The notes below the pieces were generated by a model that was given only the letters and a program-made list of their open reading frames with translations, did no database searches and was not told where the DNA came from. A stretch of 64,000 nucleotides of DNA, from assembly GCA_020638455.1 (NCBI GenBank), contig JACKIK010000001.1, positions 1,054,001-1,118,000 of the forward strand, given 5' to 3'. This document shows, one piece after another, positions 25,948-34,313 of this stretch; within the stretch, counting starts at the first letter, position 1, and each line of letters starts with the position of its first letter. This DNA is from Hyphomonas sp. (GTDB lineage: Bacteria > Pseudomonadota > Alphaproteobacteria > Caulobacterales > Hyphomonadaceae). The position numbers and the translations under genes are program-made.

Positions 25948-26865
25948 TCAGCTGCGACGCGCCAGCGGGTGCGCCGTTTCCAGGAGCTCGGCCAGTTCAT
26001 CCGTCAGGACGTGCGTATAGATCTGGGTCGTGGCGATGTCCGCATGGCCGAGAAGGGTCTGCACGCTGCGGAGGTCGGCGCCGCCCATCAGGAGATGCGT
26101 CGCATAGGCATGGCGCAGGGCGTGGGGATGGACGCGGTCCGGCCGGATGCCGGCCGTTCCCGCGAGGTCTTCCAGCAACTGGCCAAGGCGCCGGCGCGTC
26201 AGGTGGCCGGCCTTGCCGCGGGAGGGAAAGACGAAATTTTCCGCGCGGCCGCGGGCGAGACTGCCTTCCGGCAGGTGTTCCTCGCGCACGGCGAGCCAGT
26301 CGGACAGTGCCGCCAGCGCCGGCTTGCCGAGCGGGCAGAGCCGTTCCTTGCCACCCTTGCCGCGGATGATGATATCGCGGGTCACCCAGCGGCTGCCTTT
26401 GCGGCGCGGCAAGCTGCCCAGCGTCAGGGACACCAGTTCCGAGGCACGCAGGCCCGCGCCGTAAAGCAGCTCGACGAGGGCCTTCAGGCGCAAATCATCG
26501 GCGCAGGCCTCGATCAGGCCCTTCATTTCGTCGCGCGAGAGGACATCCGGCACGTCGCGGGCGGGCTTTGGCCCGTCCAGTTTCGACGTCGGGTCGTCCT
26601 TGCGGTCGCCTTCCTCGAACAGGAAGCGGAAAAAGCGCCGGACAGCCGACAGCTTGCGCGCCTGCGATGACGGGGCGAGGCCACGGGCGGAAAGATCCGC
26701 GAGCCAGCCGGAGAGGTCGCGCCCGCTCGCGTCGGCAAGGCGCCCGCCGCAGAATTCGGAGGCATCCATCAGGTCGCGGGCATAAGCGTCGAGTGTATTG
26801 GCCGCTGCGCCGCGCTCGGCCGACATCATTTCCAGGAAGGCTTCGATACGGGCGCGGTCTGCCAT
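25948..26865 (-). CDS. xerD: Tyrosine recombinase XerD
   Basis: Site-specific recombinase that, with XerC, resolves chromosome dimers at dif under FtsK control; 305 aa. The N-terminal SAM-like core-binding domain starts IEAFLEMMSAERGAAANTLD. The catalytic residues are all visible: Arg in YGAGLRASELVSL, Lys in IRGKGGKERL, His-x-x-Arg in HPHALRHAYATHLLMGGAD, His in TLLGHADIATTQ and the nucleophile Tyr in IYTHVLTDEL. Length and the final HPLARR fit XerD rather than a phage integrase. It is encoded alone, not beside an att site or cargo. Confidence 0.93.
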   Translation of the reverse strand: MADRARIEAFLEMMSAERGAAANTLDAYARDLMDASEFCGGRLADASGRDLSGWLADLSARGLAPSSQARKLSAVRRFFRFLFEEGDRKDDPTSKLDGPKPARDVPDVLSRDEMKGLIEACADDLRLKALVELLYGAGLRASELVSLTLGSLPRRKGSRWVTRDIIIRGKGGKERLCPLGKPALAALSDWLAVREEHLPEGSLARGRAENFVFPSRGKAGHLTRRRLGQLLEDLAGTAGIRPDRVHPHALRHAYATHLLMGGADLRSVQTLLGHADIATTQIYTHVLTDELAELLETAHPLARRS

Positions 26866-26914
26866 CCGCCGAATGTGCCGCCGCTAGCGTTGAAATCAGG
26901 TGAATGCGGGCGTC

Positions 26915-27490
26915 TCAGCCGGGGCGAAGACCCGCGATCAGGATGTCGACCATGGCGCGGGCGCCCGGTTCCCAATCCTCGCCGGGCGAAACATAATGGA
27001 TGCCGGCGACGGCGCGCAGCAGGTCGAAAGGGTCTGCAACCGGGCGGATGTTGCCGGCCGCTTCGGCCCGGCGGACGAGACGGCCGAGCGCCTCGCGCAT
27101 GATATCGCCCGAGCCTGCATAGACGCGGCTCGCCCCGCCATCGAGTGAATTGAGCGCTTCCGCCATCAGCCGCTTGGTTGCCATGTAATCGATGAAGAGA
27201 AGCAGCCACTCGCGGATGGCGTCGACCGGCGCTTCCGATTCGGAGAGACGATCCGCCGCCTCACCCAACTGGCCGATGGCCTGGCGGTAGACCGCTTCGA
27301 TCAGATCGTCCCGCTGCGGGAAATGGCGGTAGAGCGTGCCGATGCCGACCCCGGCCGTCCGCGCGATTTCCTCGAGACTGGCTGCGGCGCCATCGCGTGC
27401 AAATACCGACCGGGCCGCGTCCAGAAGGCGCTGGCGATTGCGCTCTGCGTCGGCGCGCGGGCGCCTTGCTTTCGACGGCGCTTCGGCCAC
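26915..27490 (-). CDS. TetR/AcrR family transcriptional regulator
   Basis: One-component repressor, 191 aa. The N-terminal HTH reads ARSVFARDGAAASLEEIARTAGVGIGTLYRHF, split here as AAASLEEIARTAGVG and IGTLYRHFPQRDDL. The C-terminal ligand domain has the SBD-type helix REWLLLFIDYMATKRLM. GTG start after GAGGGAGAG. It is divergent from an SDR dehydrogenase, and a 17-bp perfect palindrome lies in the shared intergenic region, so it most likely represses both itself and the SDR gene. Confidence 0.9.
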   Translation of the reverse strand: MAEAPSKARRPRADAERNRQRLLDAARSVFARDGAAASLEEIARTAGVGIGTLYRHFPQRDDLIEAVYRQAIGQLGEAADRLSESEAPVDAIREWLLLFIDYMATKRLMAEALNSLDGGASRVYAGSGDIMREALGRLVRRAEAAGNIRPVADPFDLLRAVAGIHYVSPGEDWEPGARAMVDILIAGLRPG

Positions 27491-27512
27491 AGGAATCTCT
27501 CCCTCTTGTAAA

Positions 27513-27529
27513 ACGGAGGTAGCCTCCGT
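27513..27529. promoter_or_regulatory. Candidate TetR operator
   Basis: ACGGAGG-TAG-CCTCCGT is a perfect 7-bp inverted repeat with a 3-bp centre, 23 bases upstream of the tetR start. A TATATAAAAAG stretch follows immediately towards the SDR gene and could be its -10 region, which would place the operator over the promoters of both genes. Confidence 0.75.
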
Positions 27530-27619
27530 ATATAAAAAGGAGGCGCCCTATCACTTAACTCATGCGAGCGCCCCGATCCAGACCCCCAACTCCACAATTC
27601 CAGCCCCCAGGAGAAAGCC

Positions 27620-28561
27620 ATGTTCGGAGAAACCTCCACAACTGAAGACGTGCTGGCCGGCATCGACCTTGCCGGCAAGCGCGTGCTGATCACCGGTGTC
27701 TCTGCCGGCCTTGGTGTCGAGACGGCCCGCGCCCTCTCGTCTCACGGCGCCGAGGTGACCGGTGCGGCGCGCGATCTCGACAAGGCCCGTGCCGCCCTCA
27801 AGGAGGCCGGCGCAGACATTGACCTCGTCGAACTCGACCTCGCTTCGCTTGCCAGCGTGCGTGAGGCATCTGATCAGCTGCTCGCCGATGGCCGCAAGTT
27901 CGACATTGTCATCGCCAATGCCGGCGTGATGGCGACCCCGCCGATGAAGACCGCCGACGGGTTCGAAATGCAGTTCGGTACCAACCATCTCGGCCACTTC
28001 GCCTTCATCAACCGCATCGAGCCGCTGATAAAGGATGGCGGACGGGTGGTGATGCTGGCCTCGTCCGGCCACCGATTCTCCGACGTCAATCTCGAAGACC
28101 CGAATTTCGAGACGACAGACTACACGCCATTCGGCGCCTATGGCCGGTCGAAGACGGCGAACGTGCTGTTCGCCGTCGAGTTCGACCGTCGCCACAAATG
28201 GCGCGGCGTGCGGGCGGCGGCCGTCCATCCTGGCGGCATCCAGACCGAACTCTCGCGTTACATGACGGCCGAAGCCCTCGACGAAATCCGCAAACGGATG
28301 GAAGCGCGGCAGGGCGCGAACGGTCAGCCGTTCCGCTTCAAAACCGTTCCGCAGGGCGCGGCGACATCCGTCTGGGCGGCTGTGGTGGCCGATGGTGACG
28401 AAGTGGGCGGGCGCTATTGCGAGGACTGCCATGTCGCAACGCGTGTGACGGACGAAGAGTTCGACGCGGCGTCCGGCGGTGTCCGTCCCTATGCGCTCGA
28501 CCCGGACAATGCCGCCGCGCTGTGGGCAAAGAGCGAGGAAATGGTGGGCGAGACGTTCTGA
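27620..28561 (+). CDS. Short-chain dehydrogenase/reductase (retinol dehydrogenase-like)
   Basis: NAD(P)-dependent oxidoreductase with a Rossmann fold, 313 aa. The cofactor motif is LITGVSAGLGVETARAL (TGxxxGxG) near residue 22, VIANAGVMATP supplies the NAG motif, the catalytic Ser lies in VMLASSGHRFSD and the YxxxK in AYGRSKTANVLFA. It resembles WWOX/retinol-dehydrogenase-type SDRs. Substrate unknown. CAGGAGAAAGCC precedes the ATG. Divergent from, and probably repressed by, the TetR protein through the palindrome at 27513. Confidence 0.92.
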   Translation: MFGETSTTEDVLAGIDLAGKRVLITGVSAGLGVETARALSSHGAEVTGAARDLDKARAALKEAGADIDLVELDLASLASVREASDQLLADGRKFDIVIANAGVMATPPMKTADGFEMQFGTNHLGHFAFINRIEPLIKDGGRVVMLASSGHRFSDVNLEDPNFETTDYTPFGAYGRSKTANVLFAVEFDRRHKWRGVRAAAVHPGGIQTELSRYMTAEALDEIRKRMEARQGANGQPFRFKTVPQGAATSVWAAVVADGDEVGGRYCEDCHVATRVTDEEFDAASGGVRPYALDPDNAAALWAKSEEMVGETF

Positions 28562-28587
28562 CCCGTGGTGCTTTCGGGGTGGCCGGA

Positions 28588-29046
28588 TCAGGAGCGGGGC
28601 TTCAGCAGCTCGCCGGCCACCCGCAGCGTGCGACTGGAAATGCGAATCTCCAGCAGGAAGGAAAGGAGCGCCGCGACAAGCACGCCCATCGCGGCGATGA
28701 ACAGGACCGAGACGGCCTGCGTGACCGACACGCGCAGCAACTGTCCGGTGAACAGAAAAATGATCACGACGCAGACGAGCAGTGCTGCAAGCGTCGACAG
28801 CGCAATCGCCCGGTTGCTGTGTGCCATGCGGCGGTCGAGCACGCTGAGTTCGGCCGTGCGCCAGCGGCGGCCGTCCTCGCTGCAGGCAGCAAGCTCGCGC
28901 TCCAGCGTGCGCCATCGGTCAACGACGCGCCCGAGCCGGTTGGTCATGACATTCAGGAACGCGCCGATGCCGGCCAGCAGGAAGACAGGCGCGATGGCGA
29001 TCTGGATGACGTGGGCGATGTCATTGGGCACGGCGGACTCCGGCAT
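28588..29046 (-). CDS. DUF2721 membrane protein
   Basis: Integral membrane protein of the DUF2721 family, 152 aa, function unknown. The pattern is a first helix IAPVFLLAGIGAFLNVMTNR, a charged cytoplasmic stretch DRWRTLERELAAC, and two more helices (residues about 80-105 and 115-140) before a basic tail. The family start MPESAVPNDIAHVIQIAIAP fits ATG 29046. The longer frame upstream to 30138 runs antisense to the MFS gene and is not coding. Confidence 0.85.
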   Translation of the reverse strand: MPESAVPNDIAHVIQIAIAPVFLLAGIGAFLNVMTNRLGRVVDRWRTLERELAACSEDGRRWRTAELSVLDRRMAHSNRAIALSTLAALLVCVVIIFLFTGQLLRVSVTQAVSVLFIAAMGVLVAALLSFLLEIRISSRTLRVAGELLKPRS

Positions 29047-29169
29047 GAGGCACCTGTAGGGCTGGACGCGAGCGATTCCCAATAGCGCAGGGCCGGCGTC
29101 TTGTCGTGGATATCCGGCCGCCGGGACAAAGCGATTGCCGCGGCCGCCGCCACGCGACAGTATCGGCGG

Positions 29170-30369
29170 ATGGCTTCTTCCCGTCCGCCCTTGCCGCCCA
29201 TTCCCCGCACTGTCTGGGCGCTCGGTCTGGTCAGCTTGTTCATGGATGTCTCGTCGGAGATGATCCATGCCCTCCTGCCACTGTTCCTGACGGCGACGCT
29301 CGGCGCGGGGGCGGTCTATGTCGGGATCGTCGAGGGCGTGGGCGAGGCAACGGCGGCGATCGTGAAAGTGTTTTCCGGCTATGTGTCGGACAGGTTCGGG
29401 CGCCGGAAGCCGCTGATCCTCATTGGCTACGGCCTCGGCACGCTGTCGAAGCCCCTGTTCGCGCTGGCCGGGGCACCGGTCATGGTGCTGACCGCGCGGT
29501 TCTCGGACCGGGTGGGGAAGGGTATCCGCGGGGCGCCGCGCGACGCGCTGATCGCCGATGTGACGCCGGAGGAGATCCGCGGGCGCGCGTATGGTCTGCG
29601 CCAGAGCCTCGATACGGCAGGGGCCTTTATCGGGCCGCTGATGGCCATCGGCCTGATGGCGCTGTTTGCGGACAATATGCGGGCCGTGTTCTGGTTTGCG
29701 CTGGTGCCGGGGCTGATTGCCGTGCTCTGCGTCCTGCTGGGCGTCGAAGACCGGAAGGCGCCAGAGATGACGGAACGCCGCCGCGCGCCAATCCGCTTGT
29801 CGGACCTTGCCGGTATGGGGGGCGCCTACTGGACGGTTGTCGCCATCGGGATTGTCTTCACGCTGGCGCGATTCAGCGAAGCTTTCCTGGTGCTGAAGGC
29901 GCACGATGCCGGCCTGGCGCTGGCGCTGGCGCCGCTGGTGCTCGTCGTGATGAATGTGGTCTATTCGCTGGGCGCCTATCCGGCCGGCGCACTGTCTGAC
30001 CGGATGCCGCCGGCGCGGTTGCTGATTCTTTCCCTGCTTGCGTTGATCGCGGCCGACCTCAGCCTCGCGCATTGGAACACGCTGGCGGGTGCTTTTGCGG
30101 GCATCGCCCTCTGGGGCGTGCACATGGCGCTGAGCCAAGGCCTGTTGTCGAAGCTGGTTGCAGACCGGGCGCCGGAAGCCCTTCGCGCCTCGGCCTTCGG
30201 AATCTTCAATCTGTGCACGGGGCTCATGTTGCTGGTGGCGAGCGTGGTTGCCGGCGCAGTGTGGGAAATGGCCGGGCCGTCCGCGACATTCCTGACGGGC
30301 GCCGGTTTTTCGGTGCTGGCGGTGCTGCTGGTCGGCTTTTTCCTGCTGCGGAAACCCGCTGCTGCCTGA
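29170..30369 (+). CDS. MFS transporter
   Basis: Twelve-helix major facilitator, 399 aa. The N-terminus SLFMDVSSEMIHALLPLF resembles the drug/multidrug subgroup that begins with a DVSSEM motif. Loop 2-3 carries GYVSDRFGRRKPLI (motif A) and helix 5 the GPLMAIGLMALF region. The substrate is unknown. ATG 29170 fits the first helix; the upstream frame to 29101 lacks a ribosome site. Divergent from the DUF2721 gene and convergent with the TfoX_C gene. Confidence 0.87.
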   Translation: MASSRPPLPPIPRTVWALGLVSLFMDVSSEMIHALLPLFLTATLGAGAVYVGIVEGVGEATAAIVKVFSGYVSDRFGRRKPLILIGYGLGTLSKPLFALAGAPVMVLTARFSDRVGKGIRGAPRDALIADVTPEEIRGRAYGLRQSLDTAGAFIGPLMAIGLMALFADNMRAVFWFALVPGLIAVLCVLLGVEDRKAPEMTERRRAPIRLSDLAGMGGAYWTVVAIGIVFTLARFSEAFLVLKAHDAGLALALAPLVLVVMNVVYSLGAYPAGALSDRMPPARLLILSLLALIAADLSLAHWNTLAGAFAGIALWGVHMALSQGLLSKLVADRAPEALRASAFGIFNLCTGLMLLVASVVAGAVWEMAGPSATFLTGAGFSVLAVLLVGFFLLRKPAAA

Positions 30370-30375
30370 GGCGGG

Positions 30376-30651
30376 TCAGCGCTTGCGTACGAGCTGCGCG
30401 GCTTCAGCCTTCAACTCGGCCCGGCGTTCCGCAGTCTGGTCCCGCCAGTGCGTGTCCGTAAATGCGCAGTCGAGCGCGTAGAGCGCGTTGAGGCTGACCT
30501 GCCGGCCGAAGCGGTGCTTCAGCATCGAATAAGCCGCGAGAGGCGAGAGTTGCAGAAGCGCGTCCGCCGATCCGATGCCAAGTTCCGCAAACTGGCGTTC
30601 CGTGACAGGGCCGAGACCCGGCAGATCCCGGATGCGGCGGGCTATCCGCAT
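30376..30651 (-). CDS. TfoX C-terminal domain protein
   Basis: A 91-aa protein matching the TfoX C-terminal domain: RIRDLPGLGPVTERQFAELG (a helix-hairpin-helix-like start) then IGSADALLQLSPLAAY and ALYALDCAFTDTHWRD. In gamma-proteobacteria TfoX/Sxy regulates natural competence, but stand-alone C-domains have no proven role. Its ATG overlaps the ruvB stop (TGATG), so it is translationally coupled to ruvB and belongs to the ruvCAB operon. Confidence 0.85.
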   Translation of the reverse strand: MRIARRIRDLPGLGPVTERQFAELGIGSADALLQLSPLAAYSMLKHRFGRQVSLNALYALDCAFTDTHWRDQTAERRAELKAEAAQLVRKR

Positions 30652-31679
30652 CACTTCTCTCCGAAGAGGCCCGCCTGCCCGCCGCCCGGTTTGGGCAGGC
30701 CGAGGCGCTCATAGGCGAGCGGGGCCGCGACACGGCCGCGAGGCGTGCGCGCGACGTAGCCTTTCTGCATCAGGTAAGGCTCGATCACGTCTTCCACGGC
30801 GTCGCGCGCCTCTGACAGGGCGGCGGCCAGCGTCTCAACGCCCACGGGGCCGCCGGCATAGGTATTGACCAGGGCGTGCAGGTAGCGACGGTCGAGCGCG
30901 TCGAGCCCGTCGGTGTCGATCTCCAGCCGCTTCAGCGCGCCGGCCGCGCTCTCCCGGTCGATCGCGCCGCCGGCGGCATGGGCAAAATCCCGCACCCGGC
31001 GAAGGAGGCGCAAGGCGATGCGCGGCGTGCCACGGGCCCGGGAGGCGATCTCGACAGCGCCATCTTCCGTAATCGGAGCGCCCAGCTTGCGGGCGGCGGC
31101 CATGACGATGCGGGCAAGTTCTTCCGGCTCATAGAAATCGAGCCGGACAGGAATGCCGAACCGGTCGCGCAGCGGTGTTGCCAGCAGGCCGGCGCGCGTC
31201 GTGGCGCCGACCAGGGTGAAGGGCGAAAGGTCCAGCCGGACGGACCGCGCGGAGGGCCCCTCGCCGATCACGATGTCGAGTGCGTAATCCTCCATGGCCG
31301 GGTAAAGGATTTCCTCGACGACCGGCGGCAGGCGGTGGATCTCGTCGATGAACAGGACATCGTTCGGCTCAAGATTGGTAAGGATCGCGGCGAGGTCGCC
31401 TGCCTTGGCGATCACCGGCCCCGAGGTGGCGCGGAAGCCGACACCCATTTCGCGGGCGAGGATCTGCGCCAGCGTCGTCTTGCCGAGGCCGGGCGGGCCG
31501 AACAGCAGCACATGGTCCAGCGCTTCCGCCCGGCCCTTCGCGGCATCGACATAGACTTTGAGGTTCGCCTTCGCCTTGCGCTGGCCGACATAGTCGTCGA
31601 ACGTCTGGGGACGGAGCGCCCGGTCCAGCGCGTCGCCGCCTTGGGCGTTCGGATCGGAGAGGGACCCGTCGCGGCTCAT
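30651..31679 (-). CDS. ruvB: Holliday junction branch-migration helicase RuvB
   Basis: AAA+ motor that, with RuvA, drives branch migration of Holliday junctions; 342 aa. Walker A is FGPPGLGKTTLAQ, Walker B DVLFIDEIHRLPP, sensor 1 LVGATTRAGLL and the arginine finger region RDRFGIPVRLDFY. The winged-helix C-terminus ends QKGYVARTPRGRVA and GYGLPKP-like sequence. Start overlaps the ruvA stop (ATGA, 31676-31679). Complete and normal length. Confidence 0.97.
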   Translation of the reverse strand: MSRDGSLSDPNAQGGDALDRALRPQTFDDYVGQRKAKANLKVYVDAAKGRAEALDHVLLFGPPGLGKTTLAQILAREMGVGFRATSGPVIAKAGDLAAILTNLEPNDVLFIDEIHRLPPVVEEILYPAMEDYALDIVIGEGPSARSVRLDLSPFTLVGATTRAGLLATPLRDRFGIPVRLDFYEPEELARIVMAAARKLGAPITEDGAVEIASRARGTPRIALRLLRRVRDFAHAAGGAIDRESAAGALKRLEIDTDGLDALDRRYLHALVNTYAGGPVGVETLAAALSEARDAVEDVIEPYLMQKGYVARTPRGRVAAPLAYERLGLPKPGGGQAGLFGEK

Positions 31680-32296
31680 TGGGCGAGCTCCCGGAGGGCG
31701 GACTTGATCAGCCCGCCAACATCGTCACCGGCGTCTTTCGCGACGCTCGCCACGGCGCGGGCGGCGTCGGACTGGGAGTAGCCGAGGTTGACGAGGGCGG
31801 AGATCGCTTCGCCGCGCGGACCTGTGGAGGCGGCAACCGGCGCGCTGGCCATGCCGGCGGCGGATGCCGCCTCGAACTTGCCGAACCGGCCCATGGGCGG
31901 GGCCTTGCCGGCAAGTTCACCGACGATCCGCTCGGCCAGTTTCTTGCCGACGCCCTTGGCGCGGGTCAGCACATTCGAATCACCGAGGGCGATGGCGTCC
32001 ATCAGTTCGGCCGGCGTCAGCGCATCGAGAATGGCCATCGCCGCCTTGCCGGCGACGCCGTGGACATCCTGCAGGCGGACGAACCAGGCGCGCTCTTCAT
32101 CCGTGCCGAAGCCATACAGCGTGATCGAATTTTCCGTGACGCGGGTTTCGACATGGACGGTGATCTTCTCTCCCGCATGCACGCGCGAAAGCAGGCGCGT
32201 GCCGCTCATGCAGACATAGCCGACGCCGTTCACATCCACGAGCACGTGGTCGAGCCCGAGGGCGGCGACCTCGCCTGTCAGCCGGCCGATGATCAT
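31676..32296 (-). CDS. ruvA: Holliday junction branch-migration subunit RuvA
   Basis: Tetrameric junction-binding protein that loads RuvB, 206 aa. Domain I starts MIIGRLTGEVAALGLDHVLV; domain II has the helix-hairpin-helix motifs VHGVAGKAAMAIL and AKGVGKKLAERIV; the flexible linker (residues 130-155) leads to domain III ALVNLGYSQSDAARAVA, which contacts RuvB. Its start overlaps the ruvC stop by 4 bases (32293-32296). Confidence 0.97.
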   Translation of the reverse strand: MIIGRLTGEVAALGLDHVLVDVNGVGYVCMSGTRLLSRVHAGEKITVHVETRVTENSITLYGFGTDEERAWFVRLQDVHGVAGKAAMAILDALTPAELMDAIALGDSNVLTRAKGVGKKLAERIVGELAGKAPPMGRFGKFEAASAAGMASAPVAASTGPRGEAISALVNLGYSQSDAARAVASVAKDAGDDVGGLIKSALRELAQ

Positions 32297-32796
32297 GCTG
32301 CGCCCCGCTTCAGGTCCGCCGGCAGGTGATGCGCGGCGCAGATGGCGCAGGCGAGCGCGTCGGCGGAATCGGATTTCAGGTCGGTCACTTTCGGCAGCAG
32401 GCGCTTGACCATGAACATCACCTGTTCCTTGTCCGCCGTGCCCGTGCCGACGACAGCGAGTTTGATCTTGCGGGGCGCAAATTCGGCTACCGGCAGGCCC
32501 GCCATGGCAAGGGCCGCCATCGCCGCGCCACGCGCCTGGCCGAGCTTCAGGGCCGCACGGGGATTGGCGTTGACGAGCGTCTCCTCGACGCCTGCGGCGG
32601 TCGGCGCGTGATAGCGGGCAAGCTCGCCCACCGCCTCGAAGATGCCGCCCAGCCGTTCGGACATTTCGAGCGCCGGATCGACCGAGATCACGCCGTGGGC
32701 AATATGTGTCAGGCGCATGCCGGTGAGCTCGATCACACCCCAGCCGGTATGGCGGAGGCCCGGGTCAATCCCGAGGATGCGAATCGTGGTGCTCAT
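32293..32796 (-). CDS. ruvC: Holliday junction resolvase RuvC
   Basis: Endonuclease that cuts Holliday junctions, 167 aa, RNase H-like fold. Catalytic acids: Asp in ILGIDPGLRHTGWG, Glu in GVEETLVNANPRAALKLGQ and the Asp pair in LKSDSADALACAICAAHH. The start at 32796 (MSTTIRILGID) matches the family; an in-frame extension to 32856 is unsupported. First gene of the ruvC-ruvA-ruvB-tfoX_C chain. Confidence 0.96.
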   Translation of the reverse strand: MSTTIRILGIDPGLRHTGWGVIELTGMRLTHIAHGVISVDPALEMSERLGGIFEAVGELARYHAPTAAGVEETLVNANPRAALKLGQARGAAMAALAMAGLPVAEFAPRKIKLAVVGTGTADKEQVMFMVKRLLPKVTDLKSDSADALACAICAAHHLPADLKRGAA

Positions 32797-32867
32797 GCGC
32801 ACCAACCTATCAGGCCCGCCGGTTAATGACAGCTTGCATTTTCCCGGTTTGTTCACATGCTGACCGG

Positions 32868-33671
32868 TCAGCCCTGCCGGTTGCGGTCGCGGTATGTGCC
32901 GGGCGAGATGCCGAGCCGCCGCCGGAACATGTAGGCGAAGCTGGAAGGGCTGGCATATCCGAAATCAAAGGCGACGTCGGCGATCGCATCGCCCTTTTCG
33001 AGCCTTTCCATCGATTGCAGCAGGGTCAGGTTGGTCTTCCACTGGGTGAAGGTCATGCCGGTCTCGGTGCGGAAAAGGCGGGCCAGCGTGCGTTCGCTGG
33101 CACCGGTCTCGCGCGCGAGGTCCGCGAAGCCGGCGTCGAGGCCCGGATCGTCGATCAGGCGCCGCATGACACGGGCAAGGCGCGGCTCCTTCGATATGGG
33201 CAGAAGGAGGGGGGCGAATTTCATGGCCGAAAGCTCGTCCAGCGTCACCTGAGCCAGCCGCGCGGCCGGGTCGTGTGGTCCGTAGTCATTGCCGTGTTCC
33301 ATGGTGCGCTCAAGCAGGGCGTCGAGGAAAGGCGTTGCCTTCACCGTGCCTGCGCTTGCCGGCAGGCGGCCTGCACAGGCCGGATCGACGAACATGATCC
33401 GCGCGGCCACCGACCCGTGCGAGTAGACCTCATGGTGCACATAAGGTGGGATCCAGATGGCGTGCCCCGCCGGTACCAGCCAGGTGCCTTCAGGCGTCGC
33501 AACCCAATAGGCGCCGGCCTGCGGGCTGATGATATGCCCGCGGCAGTGGGCGTGCGCGGCCGCCCTGTGCGCACCGTCCTTCCGGATGGCAAGGGACAGG
33601 ATCGGCCGGGACGGATCGTCGATGCTTCCGTAGTCGGGCGGATTGAGGTCTGGCAGTTTGTCGACATTCAT
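32868..33671 (-). CDS. AraC-family transcriptional regulator
   Basis: A 267-aa regulator with an N-terminal cupin-like sensor (AHAHCRGHIISPQAGAYWVA, then PAGHAIWIPPYVHHEVYSH) and a C-terminal double HTH: FADLARETGASERTLARLFR and IADVAFDFGYASPSSFAYMF. Signal unknown. It follows the DUF2269 gene in the same direction after a 171-base gap with a large inverted repeat, so it probably has its own promoter. It may control the neighbouring oxidoreductase genes (inference). Confidence 0.9.
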   Translation of the reverse strand: MNVDKLPDLNPPDYGSIDDPSRPILSLAIRKDGAHRAAAHAHCRGHIISPQAGAYWVATPEGTWLVPAGHAIWIPPYVHHEVYSHGSVAARIMFVDPACAGRLPASAGTVKATPFLDALLERTMEHGNDYGPHDPAARLAQVTLDELSAMKFAPLLLPISKEPRLARVMRRLIDDPGLDAGFADLARETGASERTLARLFRTETGMTFTQWKTNLTLLQSMERLEKGDAIADVAFDFGYASPSSFAYMFRRRLGISPGTYRDRNRQG

Positions 33672-33768
33672 TGGCGGGTTCTGGATACCGCATTGAACCC
33701 AAGCGGGGCAACAATTCCCTTAGTCGTGGGCCTCGGGGGCCTGCTTCGCATGAAAATGGCTGGGTGAC

Positions 33769-33829
33769 GGGGCGGGGCTGGCAAAGGCCCTCTTGGCCCA
33801 TATTGGCAGATATGAGCCATCCCCGCCCC
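33769..33829. repeat. Nested inverted repeat upstream of the AraC gene
   Basis: GGGGCGGGG (33769-33777) and CCCCGCCCC (33821-33829) are perfect 9-bp arms 43 bases apart. Between them lie smaller pairs, for example CATAT/ATATG around a TGGCAG loop (33799-33814) and GGCC/GGCC. It lies between the DUF2269 stop and the araC-type gene; no T-run follows, so its role (terminator, leader structure or operator) is open. Confidence 0.5.
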
Positions 33830-33842
33830 AGGGACGCAGCAA

Positions 33843-34313
33843 TCAGAAAACCGGACGGGCCACCATTAGCCAGATGATGGCAAGAACGGCGAAAAAGGCG
33901 GGAAAGCCGCAGACGAACCAGATCCGGTAGAGACGGAAGTACCGTTCCGGCAGTGGGGCGTCTGCCTCGGCTGCAGTATGTGCCAGGTCACGCATGCGGT
34001 GCTGGATCCACACCACGGGCAGCCAGAAGGCCCCCGTGACGACATAGAGCGCCAGGGCCGCGAGGATCCAACCTTGGGTCAGGCGCCAGCCCATTTCGAG
34101 CGCCAGCAGCGTGCCTGTCACCGGCTGGGCGATCACGGCGGACGCGGTGAACAGCCAGTCGGCGAGCACGACAATCGAAGCTGTGTGCGCGATGATCCGT
34201 GCATCGCGTGTCCGGTGCGCCATGACCATGAAGAAGGCGATGCCGGCGCCTGTGCCCAGCAGGACGGCGGCGCCGATGATGTGCGCCCAGCGCAGGAGGT
34301 GCAGCCAGTCCAT
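33843..34313 (-). CDS. DUF2269 membrane protein
   Basis: Four-helix integral membrane protein, 156 aa, of the DUF2269 type. The start LLRWAHIIGAAVLLGTGAGI has the family's conserved His in the first helix, followed by helices SIVVLADWLFTASAVIAQP, GWILAALALYVVTGAFWLPV and IWFVCGFPAFFAVLAIIWLM. Function unknown. Its ATG overlaps the stop of the upstream SDR-DoxX gene (TGATG), and the pairing of these two families suggests one membrane redox unit (inference). Confidence 0.82.
   Translation of the reverse strand: MDWLHLLRWAHIIGAAVLLGTGAGIAFFMVMAHRTRDARIIAHTASIVVLADWLFTASAVIAQPVTGTLLALEMGWRLTQGWILAALALYVVTGAFWLPVVWIQHRMRDLAHTAAEADAPLPERYFRLYRIWFVCGFPAFFAVLAIIWLMVARPVF

Noticed and set aside
25948..26865. 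xerD as a phage or integron integrase
   Set aside because: Length, termini and lack of an att site or cargo fit chromosomal XerD.
27560..28915. Long minus-strand frame across the SDR gene
   Set aside because: Antisense to a clear SDR with intact catalytic motifs; the TetR divergent arrangement explains the region.
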